DNA of 64,000 nt from Apostichopus japonicus (GCF_037975245.1 NC_092568.1:7053501-7117500); one strand, 5' to 3'. Counted from the first letter of the stretch, positions 38,511 through 50,622 are shown. Translations and numbers: made by a program. Notes: generated from the sequence alone by a model not told the origin.

Positions 38511-39600
38511 GTAAGTATTTCAAGTTAATTCCTACACCAAGAACATGCTATTCGACAGTGCATGGCAGGATCATTCCATATAGGACTCTGCAAATTAAGC
38601 GCACTTCATTAATGGCTTCACTTTATACTTAACTCGTACAACCGTTTCCCAACGTAGTCCATAACGTTTAGCCTGGCTTCTGCACCGTGGTGTCGGACCA
38701 CTGTAAAAGTATTTCTTGTACTCTATAATACTCAGTAGTAAGGTAAGCCTATTATATAAACTAATGACTTATATTGGTAAAATAGTCCACTGACCACGGT
38801 CCGGTCACTTCTTACAGTGCAAATAGTAATCTAACCTATATATACATTATACGTATATAGTTTAGTAAGTAAGAATGGTAGCAATAACTTTTGACAAGTT
38901 TATCAACAGCTATTAATTAGGCCTAAACACCGTGAAGCAAAGTATAGCCTACTAACCACGGTGTTGGTGACTCGAGCCGTATCATTTCGTCACTTAATAT
39001 TTGACTTTGACTTAGCTCAATTGACTTAAAAGTTGATTTGAGACTAGCTCTCAGATATTTTGAGACTCAATTGACCTTGAGGGAGTTATTGGCAAGTTAC
39101 AGTTACTACTTTATCTACTATGTCAAGATTAAAGTTTAAAACAAGTTAACAAAGGTCAGTTATGATTAAACTTGAGCTCTAGGTTTATATAGTCTCCTTC
39201 CAAAAGGTATATCCTTCAGATATAATAATCATACTATCTAACCCAGTCCATGTTTATTTTCTGGGGATAATTTGGAAGGACAGTACCTGCAGAAAAAAAA
39301 TTTGAAAATAATTAAGCCAAATAACTTTTTTTTAAACTCGGACAAGTATAAAAACTATCCATTATTTTATAATTTCTCTTTTAAAAATCCAATATACTAC
39401 TGCCCCTATACTATACTTTATCGAATGTACAACACAACATTTTAGAATAGGTATTATTTTAACAACTTACGCATGTATTGTTAAGAGGAAATAAATTCTG
39501 TTCACGCTTATTTTATTGTCCAGTCCAATCAACATAAAATAATCACTCTCCTGTATACCAAATTATTTTAATTTCATCTTTTATGAATTACAGAACCATC

Positions 39601-42600
39601 ATGGCGGATCTCCCTAATAGAGATGAAGTTATTAGTGTTTTGAGGCGATTAATCGAAGCATTTGAGGAAATTCTTGCCCAGGCTAGGAAAGATATCGAAG
39701 GTAGGCGACATTTAAAGAAATTATAAACAATTTGGAACATTTCAAGTAAAACCATTTGTAAGAAATTACTATACGGTACTGGTTGTGGCCGAGAAAATCC
39801 CGTCGTCCTCGATGCGTGAAAACAATTTAGCAATGTATTTTTATGCTTGGAAATATTTGTTAATTGCAAGTTATTTGGTAAACTCTGAGTTATGGGAAAA
39901 GTGTTGGTAAGAAATTGCGAAATAACATTCTGAGAACGAGGGAAGAGTCGGGGGTTAGGGACGGGTACTAATGGGGCAAGAAGTCTGTGACAGATTGTAT
40001 GCATATATTTATAGCAACCGCTACATATCATTGACGTACATTTTACAGCCTATGTTCTTATATCGAGTACGGTAACATTTTTAAGAGAGCGATAGATGGC
40101 CCTGTCCTTTCTCGACAGATTCTCCTGAAGCTTTCTCAAATCAAGGAATATGGAAACTAGAAGCTGTGTCAGACATCTACGCTGAAGCGTTTAACAGGTA
40201 ATTACATTAATAATCAATAATCGATCAATGGATCGTTCATTAATCGCCCACGGTATAACAGACAGTGGCAGCGGAACCGGGGGGGCTTGGGGGGGCTCAG
40301 CCCCCCAATGAAAAAGTTGAGGGGGCAAATGCATGATTAGCCCCCCCCCCCCAATATTTACCAAGGTTCCGAAACGTGCATCTGCCCATTTTTCAATGCA
40401 TACTTGTCGATCTGTCCGATGCACACGTATACTATATAGGTGTAATAATTTTAGTAATTGCTGGAGGACCCTCGGCCCGTCCCCTGGCTATAGACCACAT
40501 TGTCACCCCAACCGCGTCTTCACGCCCCGTGAAAAGTGGAAGAAGATAGTGTGAGTACCGGTAAGCGTAACACAACTTCGTCTTAGGCCAATGACTTGCC
40601 TCATTTCAGCCAGTTCTCCAACATCCCCTTACTTAGTGGCGGAGCGTCCATATATACAGTCAGGGGCGGATGCCCCCCCCCCCTGACGGACTCAAATGGA
40701 CTGCTGGCGCCCTTTTCAGCTTTTCACTACTTTTTTACTTATTCGCGATTATTGACTATTTTATTGCGCTCTCATATACCTATTGACATTTGTCATATTC
40801 TGTTGGTGTAATTTTCCGACAAATTGGCGACGACACCTATTTATTCTCCGTTTATCTGCAAATTAGTAAGGCCCGAAAGGGTGATTTCCTGCAGTCTAGG
40901 GAGTGTCTTTACTCAAAAATTTTCGGACCGCGATCCGCGCCAACCTGTGGTGGCGCTCCGCTTAGATAGTGTCGAAAGCGCCCCTACAGACTATTCTTGC
41001 CCCCCCCCCTGACCAATACCCCTAGCTCCGCCACTGCCCTTACTACACTCAAAAACGTCTTTGTGAGTACACTTCGAGTAATAGCTACTCTCTTAAAACA
41101 CCATCGAATATACAAATTACAATGTTTTTACAGACTTTCGTGTAATCTGAGAAATTGCAGGCTTGAGACCCATATTCTAGGGGTAGGTATTCGAAACATA
41201 AAACACTCGGGAAGTGCCGTTTCCGGCCATCTGGGGGTTTGAAAAAACCCAAAATTTTCTTGTACGCTCCGCGCCAACCCATGGTGGCGCTCCGCTTAGA
41301 TAGTGTCCACACATTAGCCCCCCCAATAATTTTTCCGTTCCGCCGCGCCTGATAACAGAGACGTATATACGCAAGTTTCTGTTATCCTCTACGATATAAA
41401 ATCAGATATCGAGTCCCACAAACTACTAGCCGAAGAGTATGCACTTCTAAGTGTAGGCCATAATTACGGTAAGTATGCAAAATTGGACACTGGCGGGGCG
41501 TCAGTATCAACTGACATGTCCCGACACTATACGACACGCAAAGACGTCGAGGGGCCCTTTTGAAATGAGGATATAGAATCGAGCCCGCTAAATTTCCTCG
41601 ACGGTCCCCTCCATATTTTTCCTGGTAACCAAACTGGCATGGGCCCGGAGCTGCACCCCTGTTTCCCTTACCCCTTTTCGCCAGGCCTGTTCATATCCTT
41701 TCGTTATGAACTTACGTACGTGTAGCCTGTGTCGGTAGAATTTTCATAAGCTTCACTTGTTAGGAATTGTTTATACTTTTTTTTAAATTTATAGCATGGG
41801 AATTAGCCACAGAGAACAGTTTGACAAGATCTTCTTCCTCAACAAGTACAAGAATGACGAAGGCATTCTAGAGCTACACAAACAAATGTTGAAGCTAGAG
41901 GTGCGTCTCATCAACATGTTTTTCGTTAACAACATGTGATTAAACATTAATAACATTAAAACATTTACTTTTCTGTCAACATTATTACATAAATCTGCAT
42001 GATAAGTTACAACTGATGGTGTGATACTGTGACCAAAATTCGGTCTAAATAATATGTACTATTATATTATGTAAAAAAGTGAAGGAAAAGTGAAGAAAAA
42101 GTATGCAAGGATATGTATTCTATATGTATTGTTACTTCTTCGGAATATCTACAGCGTCTCAACAAGCCTGCAGTGTCTGTTTTCTGGTTTTTCTTTTTGT
42201 TTTTTTCCCCCGCGCAACTATGATATCGAATTTAGCAGAGCATCTATAATAACACAATAATTTTACATCCTATATCCAGGAGATATTTCATTATTCAAAA
42301 CTTCTCATTTTCTCTACTAGTTTATTTATTTTTGTTTGTTCGTATGGATATAGGTGTAAACAATAATTGTAGACTTCAAGAATGGAAAATGTGCATATAG
42401 TTAAACAACAGTTTAGAGTTTGGAAGGAGATAATCAACAACTTTAAGGGGATAAACAGAAAGTTATGTTTTTCATATGCTATGTTTTCTATATTTTGGAT
42501 GTATCTGCAGATGTTGAGATCGACGTATCATGGATTTTTTTTTATTGGGGGGGGGGAGGGGGATGGAGGGACTCGGATGTGGGTATGGGATGTTATGAGG

Positions 42601-45345
42601 GGTGGGGTGATTCATCATGAATATGTTCTAATTGATTGCGATTCTTATTAGTGGTGAGCGAGTTGGAGGTTCGATTGGGGATGGGTAAGAGGAGAACCAA
42701 CACCATCTTGGGGATGAAGCCGAAAAGTAAGATGTGGTTCCTTTATCTCCTATATAGGGGATGGGAAATAGATTGGGGTCTGGGTACCGGGTGGGTGGTG
42801 CAGGCGGAGTGAGTATCATTATGAAGGAACCCTCATCGGTGTAGCTGCGATTCTGATTTTGGCGGATATTCATCTCCGATCGTTTATAATGTATATAAGT
42901 ATAAACAAATTTCACATATTAACCTGCCTATATTCATAACTGCGTTGATATTTAAATGTTCAGCTAAAGTACCATATGGCTCCCTGTATTATGAGCTTTG
43001 AAGTCGTGATCATTCATTGCGAAAAATCTGACGTCACCAGAAGTGTAGTTAAATCTTTTAAAGTAACATTTGCCTGTTTCATTTTGTAAAAAGAAAGAAA
43101 AACATCATGGGTAAAATTTATAACAAATATGTGATATAAGATACTTCTTCTCGTCTAGAGTGAGTTGGATGATCTAATGAAAACATTAGATAAAAGCATG
43201 GATGGTTCTTTAGTGAACATCACGAGAGCCATCGTAGGGAGTAAAGCACCACTTGAAGATGATATTCAGTTGTGGCTAGTTCCAAATAAAAGGTTTGTCT
43301 GTTTGTTAATTTTCGCAGATGGCTTTTGTAAAGTATACTGGTATATGGTAACATTTATTGTTAGACAGTATTTTGATAACTTGTAGATGGATCGTGTACT
43401 TAAACGTATAGTAAATATATACATCAATAGGTGTCCATAAATAAAGGTGTATGCTTCGAGAATTAATATTGAAAACAAAAGTTTTACCTTTTTTACCAAG
43501 TTCAATATTCTTGTTTACTATTTGTATATTACTACTTCCAGGTCAGTCTATTTGAGAGAATTTCTCGAGGCATCGGCTAATCTGCTGCTCATCTTCATCC
43601 GTTACTATGGATGACCCGTGTGCAGAAACCACGTGATCGACTTAATCGATCATGTGGAAACGTTGAAGGAGCATAAAGTGAAGACCATTGTTATTTCAGG
43701 CGGGACATTCGAAGCAGCTCAGGAGTGGAAAGTTAAAGCGTCATGCCCCTTTGACGTGCTGGTAGACGAAGGAGGGAAGGTAAAGTTAGTTGCACAATTC
43801 ACCACTGGGAGAAAGTTGAGACGATTGGGGAGAAGAAGAGGGGGGAAATGTGATATTTGTGCTGTTTACGAGCAGGTACCGCAGTTAAAAATTGCGCAGA
43901 TTGCTGTCATTCGTCTGCTTAAAGGCATTGAAGACTCGCCCCAAACCGTGTGCCGCGCTCTGAAAAAGTTAACTTTCCGTTGCTTGCAAGTGAAGTTTTC
44001 TTCTTGTCGCTACAAAATGCAGACAGTAATGAAACGTGATACCTTGTTATCTTTTATCTAGACCTGAGATGTCCATCGCTGCTATATACACTGTGTTGTG
44101 GGTATTGACCGTAGCATGTATGTATTGTCTGTACACTATAGTGTCTAATTACCGACGGTAGCAAGCTGTGTGTGTATTTTCTGGGATCGATGGTGGTGTC
44201 TTACCCTTCTGTTACACCTCATTCGAAACTAGATCAGATTTCCGGCATGAGACGTTTCTTTTTGAGCGAGTCTTCACACCCTTTAACTAGGGATATTAAG
44301 CGATATTAAAATGGAGCATGCGCTTTATGATTTTTTTTTTATATTATCTAAAGTCATCCATTACAGCAAGTCATTGACCACAGACATGAAAATACTTACT
44401 TCAGAACCGTTATGAAATTTTAAGACTTGAAAATTTGATGTCGAAACCAGTTTATTTTCTTCAACTTTTCTTCAAGTTGTTTAAAGCTTTTGGTCTGGGG
44501 AGATCCTACGTTCGAGGATGGAGCATGAACACAGCCACCTTCTTTGCCGAGTGGAGAGCGGCCGGTATACCCTCTATAACCGACGATTTTGAACCACGAG
44601 ACATGGATAGCCTTCGGGTAAGATCATTCATAGAGATTTGGAGATAAATCATATCAAACATATCGCCGAACCCGGGTCTCGTGCATGTATTGGAGGGGGC
44701 TGTGGTTACCCCAGGACAAACTTGACTTTTCACAAGTGAAACTGGTTCACCCTGAAGCATATTAAGGCTATAACTTTGGTCTGCATAATCACTCACGGTT
44801 GTGCTCATCACTACTTTGATTTTGTGTGAGAGTGTGCTTGTGTGAGGTTGAAAAGGAGGGGGGATAAGGAGGAGGGGGTGAGTTGTACACCCCACACCAC
44901 TGAATCTACGCCTGCAATATCACTACATATTTCTACATATATACGTCTCCTGGGATTCTTACAATCTCTATTTATAGTTTCCTTCTCCTTTGTCGTCTTT
45001 CCTGTGGCTTCTTTCACATATTTCCTTATGATATTTCCTTTCACATATTTCCTTATGATATTTCCTTTCACATATTTCCTAAAGATATTTCCTTTCATAT
45101 ATTTCCTTTTAATGATATTTGTAACATTTGAATGTATAGTGTTCTTGATATTTGTTACTTGCAACTCTCCATAATTTAAGGATGGCGGAGACTTCATTCT
45201 CAACCGGGAAGGGAAAATAATATTTGCTCGCTTCACCTCGACACCGATGGACAGACCCTCAATCGATACCGTTTTGACTGCTGTTAAGGTAATTAAGTTG
45301 TTAAACAAAGCTTTAGAAAAGTTCACAAATACAAAATATATATGA
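39601..45345 (+). CDS. SELENOL: selenoprotein L (thioredoxin-fold selenoprotein, UxxC active site)
   Basis: SelL is a thioredoxin-fold, Prx-like-2-related redox selenoprotein of aquatic animals whose known active site is UxxU. Exons: 39601-39700, 40119-40197, 41359-41472, 41795-41900, 43159-43292, 43542-43779, 44477-44617, 45181-45288. Reading through the last donor adds 18 codons to TGA 45343-45345, for about 358 residues. The N-terminal half is helical (FDKIFFLNKYKNDEGILELH). The thioredoxin-like half has LLLIFIRYYG-U-PVCRNHV with UGA as codon 202, VKTIVISGGTFEAAQEWK, LFKAFGLGRSYVRGW and GGDFILNREGKIIFARF. Decoding UGA as selenocysteine is supported by continued homology after it and by a SECIS element in the 3' region. 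Cysteine occupies the position of the second Sec. Exon 3 must use the second of two donors 4 nt apart to keep the frame. The C-terminal end (read-through or a further exon) is uncertain. Confidence 0.9.
40263..41351. mobile_element. hAT-type element inserted on the splice acceptor of SelL exon 3
   Basis: The left end CAGTGGCAGCGGAAC and the inverted right end CAGGCGCGGCGGAAC are bordered by perfect 8-bp duplications ATAACAGA (40255-40262 and 41352-41359). The duplication contains the acceptor AG and the first exon base. Near the ends are G/C homopolymers and GCGCCAACC...GTGGCGCTCCGC segments that also occur near the right end of 31855-33062. A second element (40634-41036) is nested inside. 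No transposase frame is present. Confidence 0.88.
40634..41036. mobile_element. nested hAT-type element, 403 bp
   Basis: Terminal repeats TAGTGGCGGAGC and, inverted, CAGTGGCGGAGC are flanked by perfect 8-bp duplications CCCTTACT at 40626-40633 and 41037-41044. It is entirely inside the 40263-41351 element, so it is the younger insertion. Confidence 0.88.
41901..43158 (+). other. SelL intron 4 with purine-rich low-complexity DNA
   Basis: About 1.26 kb without supported exons. A G/A-rich stretch at 42540-42800 gives minor open frames on both strands but no recognisable protein. Confidence 0.5.
43542..43779 (+). CDS. SELENOL: selenoprotein L active-site exon with in-frame UGA
   Basis: The exon opens by completing an Arg codon and encodes SVYLREFLEASANLLLIFIR, then YYG, UGA, PVCRNHVIDL. 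The frame continues for 55 codons after the UGA through KVKTIVISGGTFEAAQEW to DEGGK and the donor gtaaag. Standard gene finders would break it at 43612 and restart at the GTG at 43618. Confidence 0.92.
43612..43614 (+). other. selenocysteine UGA codon (Sec202)
   Basis: TGA lies between GGA and CCC in the frame fixed by the upstream splice junction (AG plus G) and by the conserved downstream sequence. The motif is U-P-V-C, where TGC at 43621-43623 is the resolving residue. Confidence 0.92.
45012..45115. repeat. 27-bp tandem repeat in SelL intron 7
   Basis: Four copies of a unit beginning CACATATTTCCTTATGATAT occur with a regular 27-bp step (45015, 45042, 45069, 45096). Because 27 is a multiple of three it leaves open frames on both strands, but none is supported as coding. 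Confidence 0.85.
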
Positions 45346-46659
45346 TCGTCTAAGTAGAAGGCTGATTATATTCGAGAGAGGGATGAGGGAGAGGAGAGAC
45401 AGTTGTGGATATTTGTAAAGAACATTTTAAGAATTTTGAACAGCTGCATCTGTCATCGATTTGGAAAACATGTTTTACTAGCCCAGCTGAAATGCATGCT
45501 GGGAAAATCCAGTAGTGGATACAGGATACTTTTCTCGGATTATGTCGGTGGTTCGGGAAGAGATTGTCCGAAGATGCCGAATCATACGATACTGGAATTC
45601 ATATGAAAATCGGCTAAAATTAAAACATGCTTGCTTCGAGAAAAATTATGTTTGCCGATAATTATAAGTAAAACAATATAGAGGGGAGGGGGGGGGGGAA
45701 CACCCTCACTGTATCAGCCCTTGCATTCTTCGCTTTCGAACCCGTCGGTTCGTATGACCAGCAGCTGCAATTACAAGCTGGGGCAATGTGAGGTAGAAGT
45801 TTAATGGTTACGTTACGCTGTGATCCATCGGATGGGAACGTTAAAGTGGCTGTCCTGGAAGGAACAGGATTACGCCTTCTCAATAATCCTCCCAACATTT
45901 GTGAAAGCGAGATAAGTCCATATTCAGATCATCTACATGGGTGGCACACTGCTCCGATTAGCTATTCAAAATGTGCAATTTGAATGTGTGCTTTTAACTT
46001 AAAATATACGTAACTTGCGAATATGAGGGAACATGTCGCCGTCAATATACATACACACTTCTGTACTCAACAAATATGAACATTTTATTCTTCAATATGA
46101 TAATAATAGATTGGTCTGCTAGTGCATGACAGGTTGAATCCATTAAAAAGAAATAGATTCAAATTTATCAATAAATTTGTACATTCTCGGGAATCTTTAT
46201 CATGTTTCATCTTTACTCCCTCTCTCTTTGTAGGAGCTGGTGTAATTCGAAGCTCATATTCAGCACGCTGCACGGCTAAATATACTGAAGAAACGACGTT
46301 TAACGGAGGGGAGGGGGGGAGGGGGGAGGAGGAGTAGATAACGTTAAATTTCATCAATTCTTATTTTTGTTTATAGTATGTCTTATAGTTTATTTCCAAA
46401 TATGTTTGCTTTGAAGTAGAAACCGTTTTGAATTTATAGCCATTCCGAGTTGAAAAAACGTTTTATCACTACTTTTACAATAACATACAAAAATGAAAAA
46501 TAAAATAAAAATGAAGATTCGTAAAACGGAGCTGAACATTTTTTTTGACGGTTTTTGTTATTATTTTGGTGTGCGGTTCAATTAATACGCATGTATTTAT
46601 AGCCTAGCACTGATGTGTAATTATATTCAAAACAGAAACGTAAAATATATATTTATTTA

Positions 46660-46740
46660 ATAGAAAAGCATGATGAAAACTGGTATTGCAAGTTACTTCA
46701 TTGTAAACATTTACCAGTTTGATGGTATAAGCTTTGAGAG
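46660..46740 (+). promoter_or_regulatory. SECIS element of selenoprotein L
   Basis: The core is ATGA at 46673-46676 and TGAT at 46720-46723. Between them AACTGGTA (46678-46685) pairs exactly with TACCAGTT (46712-46719). The 5' side of the apical loop has the unpaired AA at 46690-46691, 13 nt after ATGA, as in eukaryotic SECIS elements. AAAGC upstream and GCTTT downstream can form the basal helix. It lies about 1.3 kb past the coding end and 18 bp before a poly(A) signal, where a 3'UTR SECIS should be. Confidence 0.88.
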
Positions 46741-46746
46741 AATAAA
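46741..46746 (+). terminator. poly(A) signal AATAAA of the selenoprotein L transcript
   Basis: AATAAA follows the SECIS directly, and a T-rich TGTGTATTTTTC tract comes after it. It implies a 3'UTR of about 1.4 kb from the TGA at 45343. Confidence 0.7.
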
Positions 46747-46866
46747 TGTGTATTTTTCAGCCCATGAAATAGTATCGTTTGCCTTTTCTTTTGTCAACTG
46801 AAGTTAATGATATATCTTAAGTACAGTACTCATTAAGTTTTTTAGTACCATTGCTCCATTCCAACC

Positions 46867-47239
46867 ATAGGCGTAGGAGCCTAATTTGATTAGGGGAGGG
46901 GGGGGGGGGCCGTAACGACATGCCCGAAAAATATAACCAACATTTTCCGCGCGCTTTCAACATGATAATGTGCATATCATATAAGCAAGCATCGGTTACT
47001 ACATCACATGCCAGTAACATACAATCATTTGCCGCGTTGTTACCCTTCCATATTGGTTATAATTATTGGGGAAGTCGTTACAATAATCATGATAATAATA
47101 ATATCAGTTTAACCATTGAAAAACACATTGCAAATTATTTTTCTTTCAGTAGGTGCCCGAAAAATGCTCAGCATATTGCCCGAATTTTCACAAAAATGTT
47201 TGGTTTGGGGGGGGGGGCTGCAGCCCCCAGCCCCTACGG
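46867..47239. mobile_element. small hAT-type element just past the SelL poly(A) signal
   Basis: Ends ATAGGCGTAGGAGCC and inverted CCGTAGGGGCTGG are flanked by perfect 8-bp duplications TTCCAACC (46859-46866 and 47240-47247). It has internal G-runs and GCTGCAGCCCCC. No coding capacity was found. Confidence 0.75.
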
Positions 47240-47412
47240 TTCCAACCCCATACTTACAACGATAACGGATTATATTAATATACAGTGTTACCTTCATATG
47301 ATAGTGTTCAAAGCTTGTCGAACCTGAATTTTACCTAATAATCCAAGTTAAAATTACCATAAAAATTCTCTCTCCCTCTCATTCTATATATATATGTAAT
47401 ATAGTATACCTA

Positions 47413-47541
47413 TATGGTATTATGGTAACCTAGCATGTTGTTAATCAAGTTTCACGCCTGTGCGGCGATCATCAGACTGATGATCGCCGTAAAGGCATGA
47501 AATCGCGTAACAACATGCTGTACAGTAAGTTACCATATATA
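47413..47541. repeat. imperfect palindrome with CTGATGA...GAAA cores on both strands
   Basis: Arms of about 60 nt meet at base 47476 around GATCATCAG/CTGATGATC. On the plus strand CTGATGA (47477-47483) is followed by a GCC/GGC hairpin and GAAA (47499-47502). On the minus strand CTGATGA (47475-47469) is followed by a CGCC/GGCG hairpin and GAAA (47453-47450). Both match the conserved core of hammerhead ribozymes. Stem III and the cleavage triplet are not certain. Confidence 0.6.
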
Positions 47542-47591
47542 CGAATACTTTCTATGTACTGAGCACTTTTGCAGGAGTGAAAACTGTTATG

Positions 47592-47596
<5 letters not shown>

Positions 47597-47648
<52 letters not shown>
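47597..47648. repeat. (TA)n microsatellite
   Basis: About 26 uninterrupted TA units. It creates a meaningless Ile-Tyr open frame on the minus strand. Confidence 0.97.
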
Positions 47649-47649
<1 letters not shown>

Positions 47650-47652
<3 letters not shown>

Positions 47653-50622
47653 TATTCTTTGATATGGGCTACAAATTGGGAATTCCGAGGGTACACGTGG
47701 AACATGCAAAGGGGGAAAAAATGGAAACTTCATAACAACAATTGAGATTCATAACTATCATAATATATTTTTGACCTCAAATTAGTTAATATGATAAATT
47801 TTGGTATAAAACAGTACTTTTAATCTTTGTTCAAACAATGGCTTTCATATTTTGTTTAAATTGTTTTAATTACATGGCATGAAACCTTTTGAAAAGGTCA
47901 GATTAGTTCTTTTTGGAAGACGATATCAGAATGGAAAACCTGTCGACTGTCCATCCTAACAAAATAAGATAAATCAATAATTCACTTGGTAATATTCAAC
48001 ATACGGCTTGAACACAGAACTGCCTATATTCAACCCTACTATCCCCTCCCCCCACTCTAACCCTCCAACCATAGTACTGTTGAGATAATGATACGTATGG
48101 ACACTGAGCACTAGGGCCCCCGAACAGCTGTTGGGGGTAACTATGGGTGTCCATTAAAATATGAACACCAAAACTGAGGTGCCAACATCCCAAACAGAAT
48201 TTGCTTAAAAAGGAACATTTCAAACAACTTGTCCCTTTTCTAAATGCATGTATCTTGAAGACGCTTTAAGCATACAGAAACAGGCTGCTTTTCCCTGATA
48301 ACCTTCTATTTTGTTCTACTACCATAAATTTGTTGTTGTTGGCCTTAGTTCATCACTTAATGTAGAATATCTTTGAATTTGTGATAATTTGTCCATTATA
48401 CTATAAACTCTGTAACTAAATAATAATAACAAATTATGTGGACAATACGGAGCAAAATAACGGTTTTACTACTGAAAGAAGTTACTTGTCAGAAATCGAT
48501 GCCCAATTGTTACACATATCAATGATATGAAAAGATTGCTGAAAAAAATAGACAGTTGTGACATATTCAGATTTTAATAATTCTTACCAGATAAAATCAA
48601 ATGTCAAACATTTTTAAATATTTTAATTTAAGTTTTAATATCATATCAATACTATTATCTATTACTGAAAAGTACAGCAGTACACTCAATAATTTTAATA
48701 TCCTTTTCTACTGAGTGTATACAACCTGTCATGATTCATTATTATTATCTGCTACATTATTCTCAAAAACCTTTTTCTCTAGCCTTCCTTGACTGTATTT
48801 GATTCAACAATTGCATGTTTCTATTACAAATTCTGACACTAATGTTTATGCATGATAATTGATTGATACACCTAACTATGACTTTATGACCCTGATTAAC
48901 ACTTTGAATGCTTTGATAGATACGTAAAACCAAGTGATAAATTAAAATGTTCATTTATAAAAGTTGTGATGAAAGTGAATCATAATCAAAAGCATTATTG
49001 ACTTTAATACATTTTGAATGACTAATTAACACTGGCTGTCTGAGTATGCATTGGAAATTCAAAGAAAAGATTAAAATCAGGAAATTTAGGTGAAAATCAG
49101 GAAATTGAGGGTCAAACTTAGAAAATTTGGTTAAGAAAATGCTATAAATCATACACAATGCCATGTAGTCATCTAGTTTGGACATAAAAATTCTATCAAT
49201 AAAATTTCATAGATTATGCTACATTGATTTTTTTTTGTTCCTCAGTAACAAACACATAAACATTTGTATAAATTTTATACTTTGAAAAAATACAATATCG
49301 CTAAATGCTAACAAGTGGTAGACTACACACATGTTGAATTCGATTGGAATGTTCATTGTTTTCACAGAAATTAGTTGGTATAAGAACTGTTAAATATTTG
49401 ACTCAAATAATTTGACCTGATGATAAAGTTGCATGATTGACCCTGTCTCCATCCAATTGAAACAAGAGAAAAGAACGACCAAAACATCACAGAGAAAATT
49501 ATTGTCAAATTAAAATCGGTGTCATAGACGCCATTGCAGATGTAAGGAGAGATCTAAAAGATGTAGTACTGATCAGTTTTATACATCAAAGGGAACCTAT
49601 AATGACATAGAACTGCCAGATATGCTAAAATGGTCACAAAAAAGTTGAAAACATTAAATCTAATACTATAAGCACTTTCGGAAATATTCTGAAAACAAAG
49701 ATACATCAAATGGTGTTCATAATTTAGCGATAATATTTTATGCCCTAAAGTTTTCACTGAGACGAAATCTGCTGTAAGGGAGTCTTCACTGAATTATCAT
49801 ACCATCAACTAATACTGCTGTTTGCTTCCCTTAAATTCAATTTACTATTTTCATTCAAATTTGATCATTACTTGCTTTTCCAGTATATTGAGATTGATTC
49901 TCACATTATCTTTGATGACTGGTGCAGTTTCAAGCTGCAATTTGTTTGCCCTTTTTGCTTTGGAACTTTATAACAGTGATCAGTGATAGTGATTAAACTG
50001 CCATAGATAGATACATGAACCCTTTTGAGCATGAAGGAAATTTCATGACGAAGCCAATATGCACACACACACACACAACAGTTTATTGTCAATGTATACA
50101 ATTCTTTGTCTCAAAGAGTATTTAATGAGTTATTACAAAGATGGAATATGATTTTTTTAAGTGTTTTTGCTGTTAATATTAAATAGGTGGTGTCATACCA
50201 TGTTTTCAGACTTGGAAAAACATATTGGGTATCAGGTATAAACATTGTTAACAAAATGGGAGAAATAGCTGTATGACCTAAAACAAATCATGCATTAGTA
50301 GCTACAGTCTCTAGATTCATGGTGGGGTGATAATTTTTGGGAATGGTTGCACAGATCATGGCTAGATAAATTATCTCTGGAGCCAACCTTGGTGGGCTGC
50401 AGTATACAGAGCTAGGGTAAAATGGAAGAGGAGGGGTGGAGTGGGGGGGGGGAGGCAGGTAAGGTAAATCAACTGTGCAATTATTGTTTTATGGAGTATA
50501 CAGCTCCATACCATGCAAATGTATAGGTTATTAAAGGCTATACAGAGGTGAGAGGCATCACACAATGATTTGATCATAGGTGGCTGTTGAATCAAACTGT
50601 AAGAACAGCACATTATGAGGAT
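47650..50622. other. AT-rich intergenic region between SelL and the HHIP-like gene
   Basis: About 3 kb with only short open frames on both strands, none resembling a protein. Part of it may be 3'UTR of the minus-strand HHIP-like gene, whose stop codon is at 51217-51219. I saw no other structure. Confidence 0.5.

Noticed and set aside
43612-43614. TGA as a nonsense mutation making SelL a pseudogene
   Set aside because: Conserved sequence continues after it, the UxxC position fits the family active site, all other junctions keep frame, and a SECIS lies downstream.
45757-45800. SECIS candidate with ATGA and a CCAGC/GCTGG stem
   Set aside because: The stem is too short, and no downstream GA core lies at the right distance. 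The 46673-46723 element fits far better.
46127-46185. SECIS candidate ATGACAGG with a TTGAATC/GATTCAA stem
   Set aside because: It has a 7-bp stem, but no TGA/GA quartet partner on the 3' side.
47472-47705. 77-codon minus-strand open frame
   Set aside because: It translates the (TA)n tract into an Ile-Tyr repeat and is not a gene.
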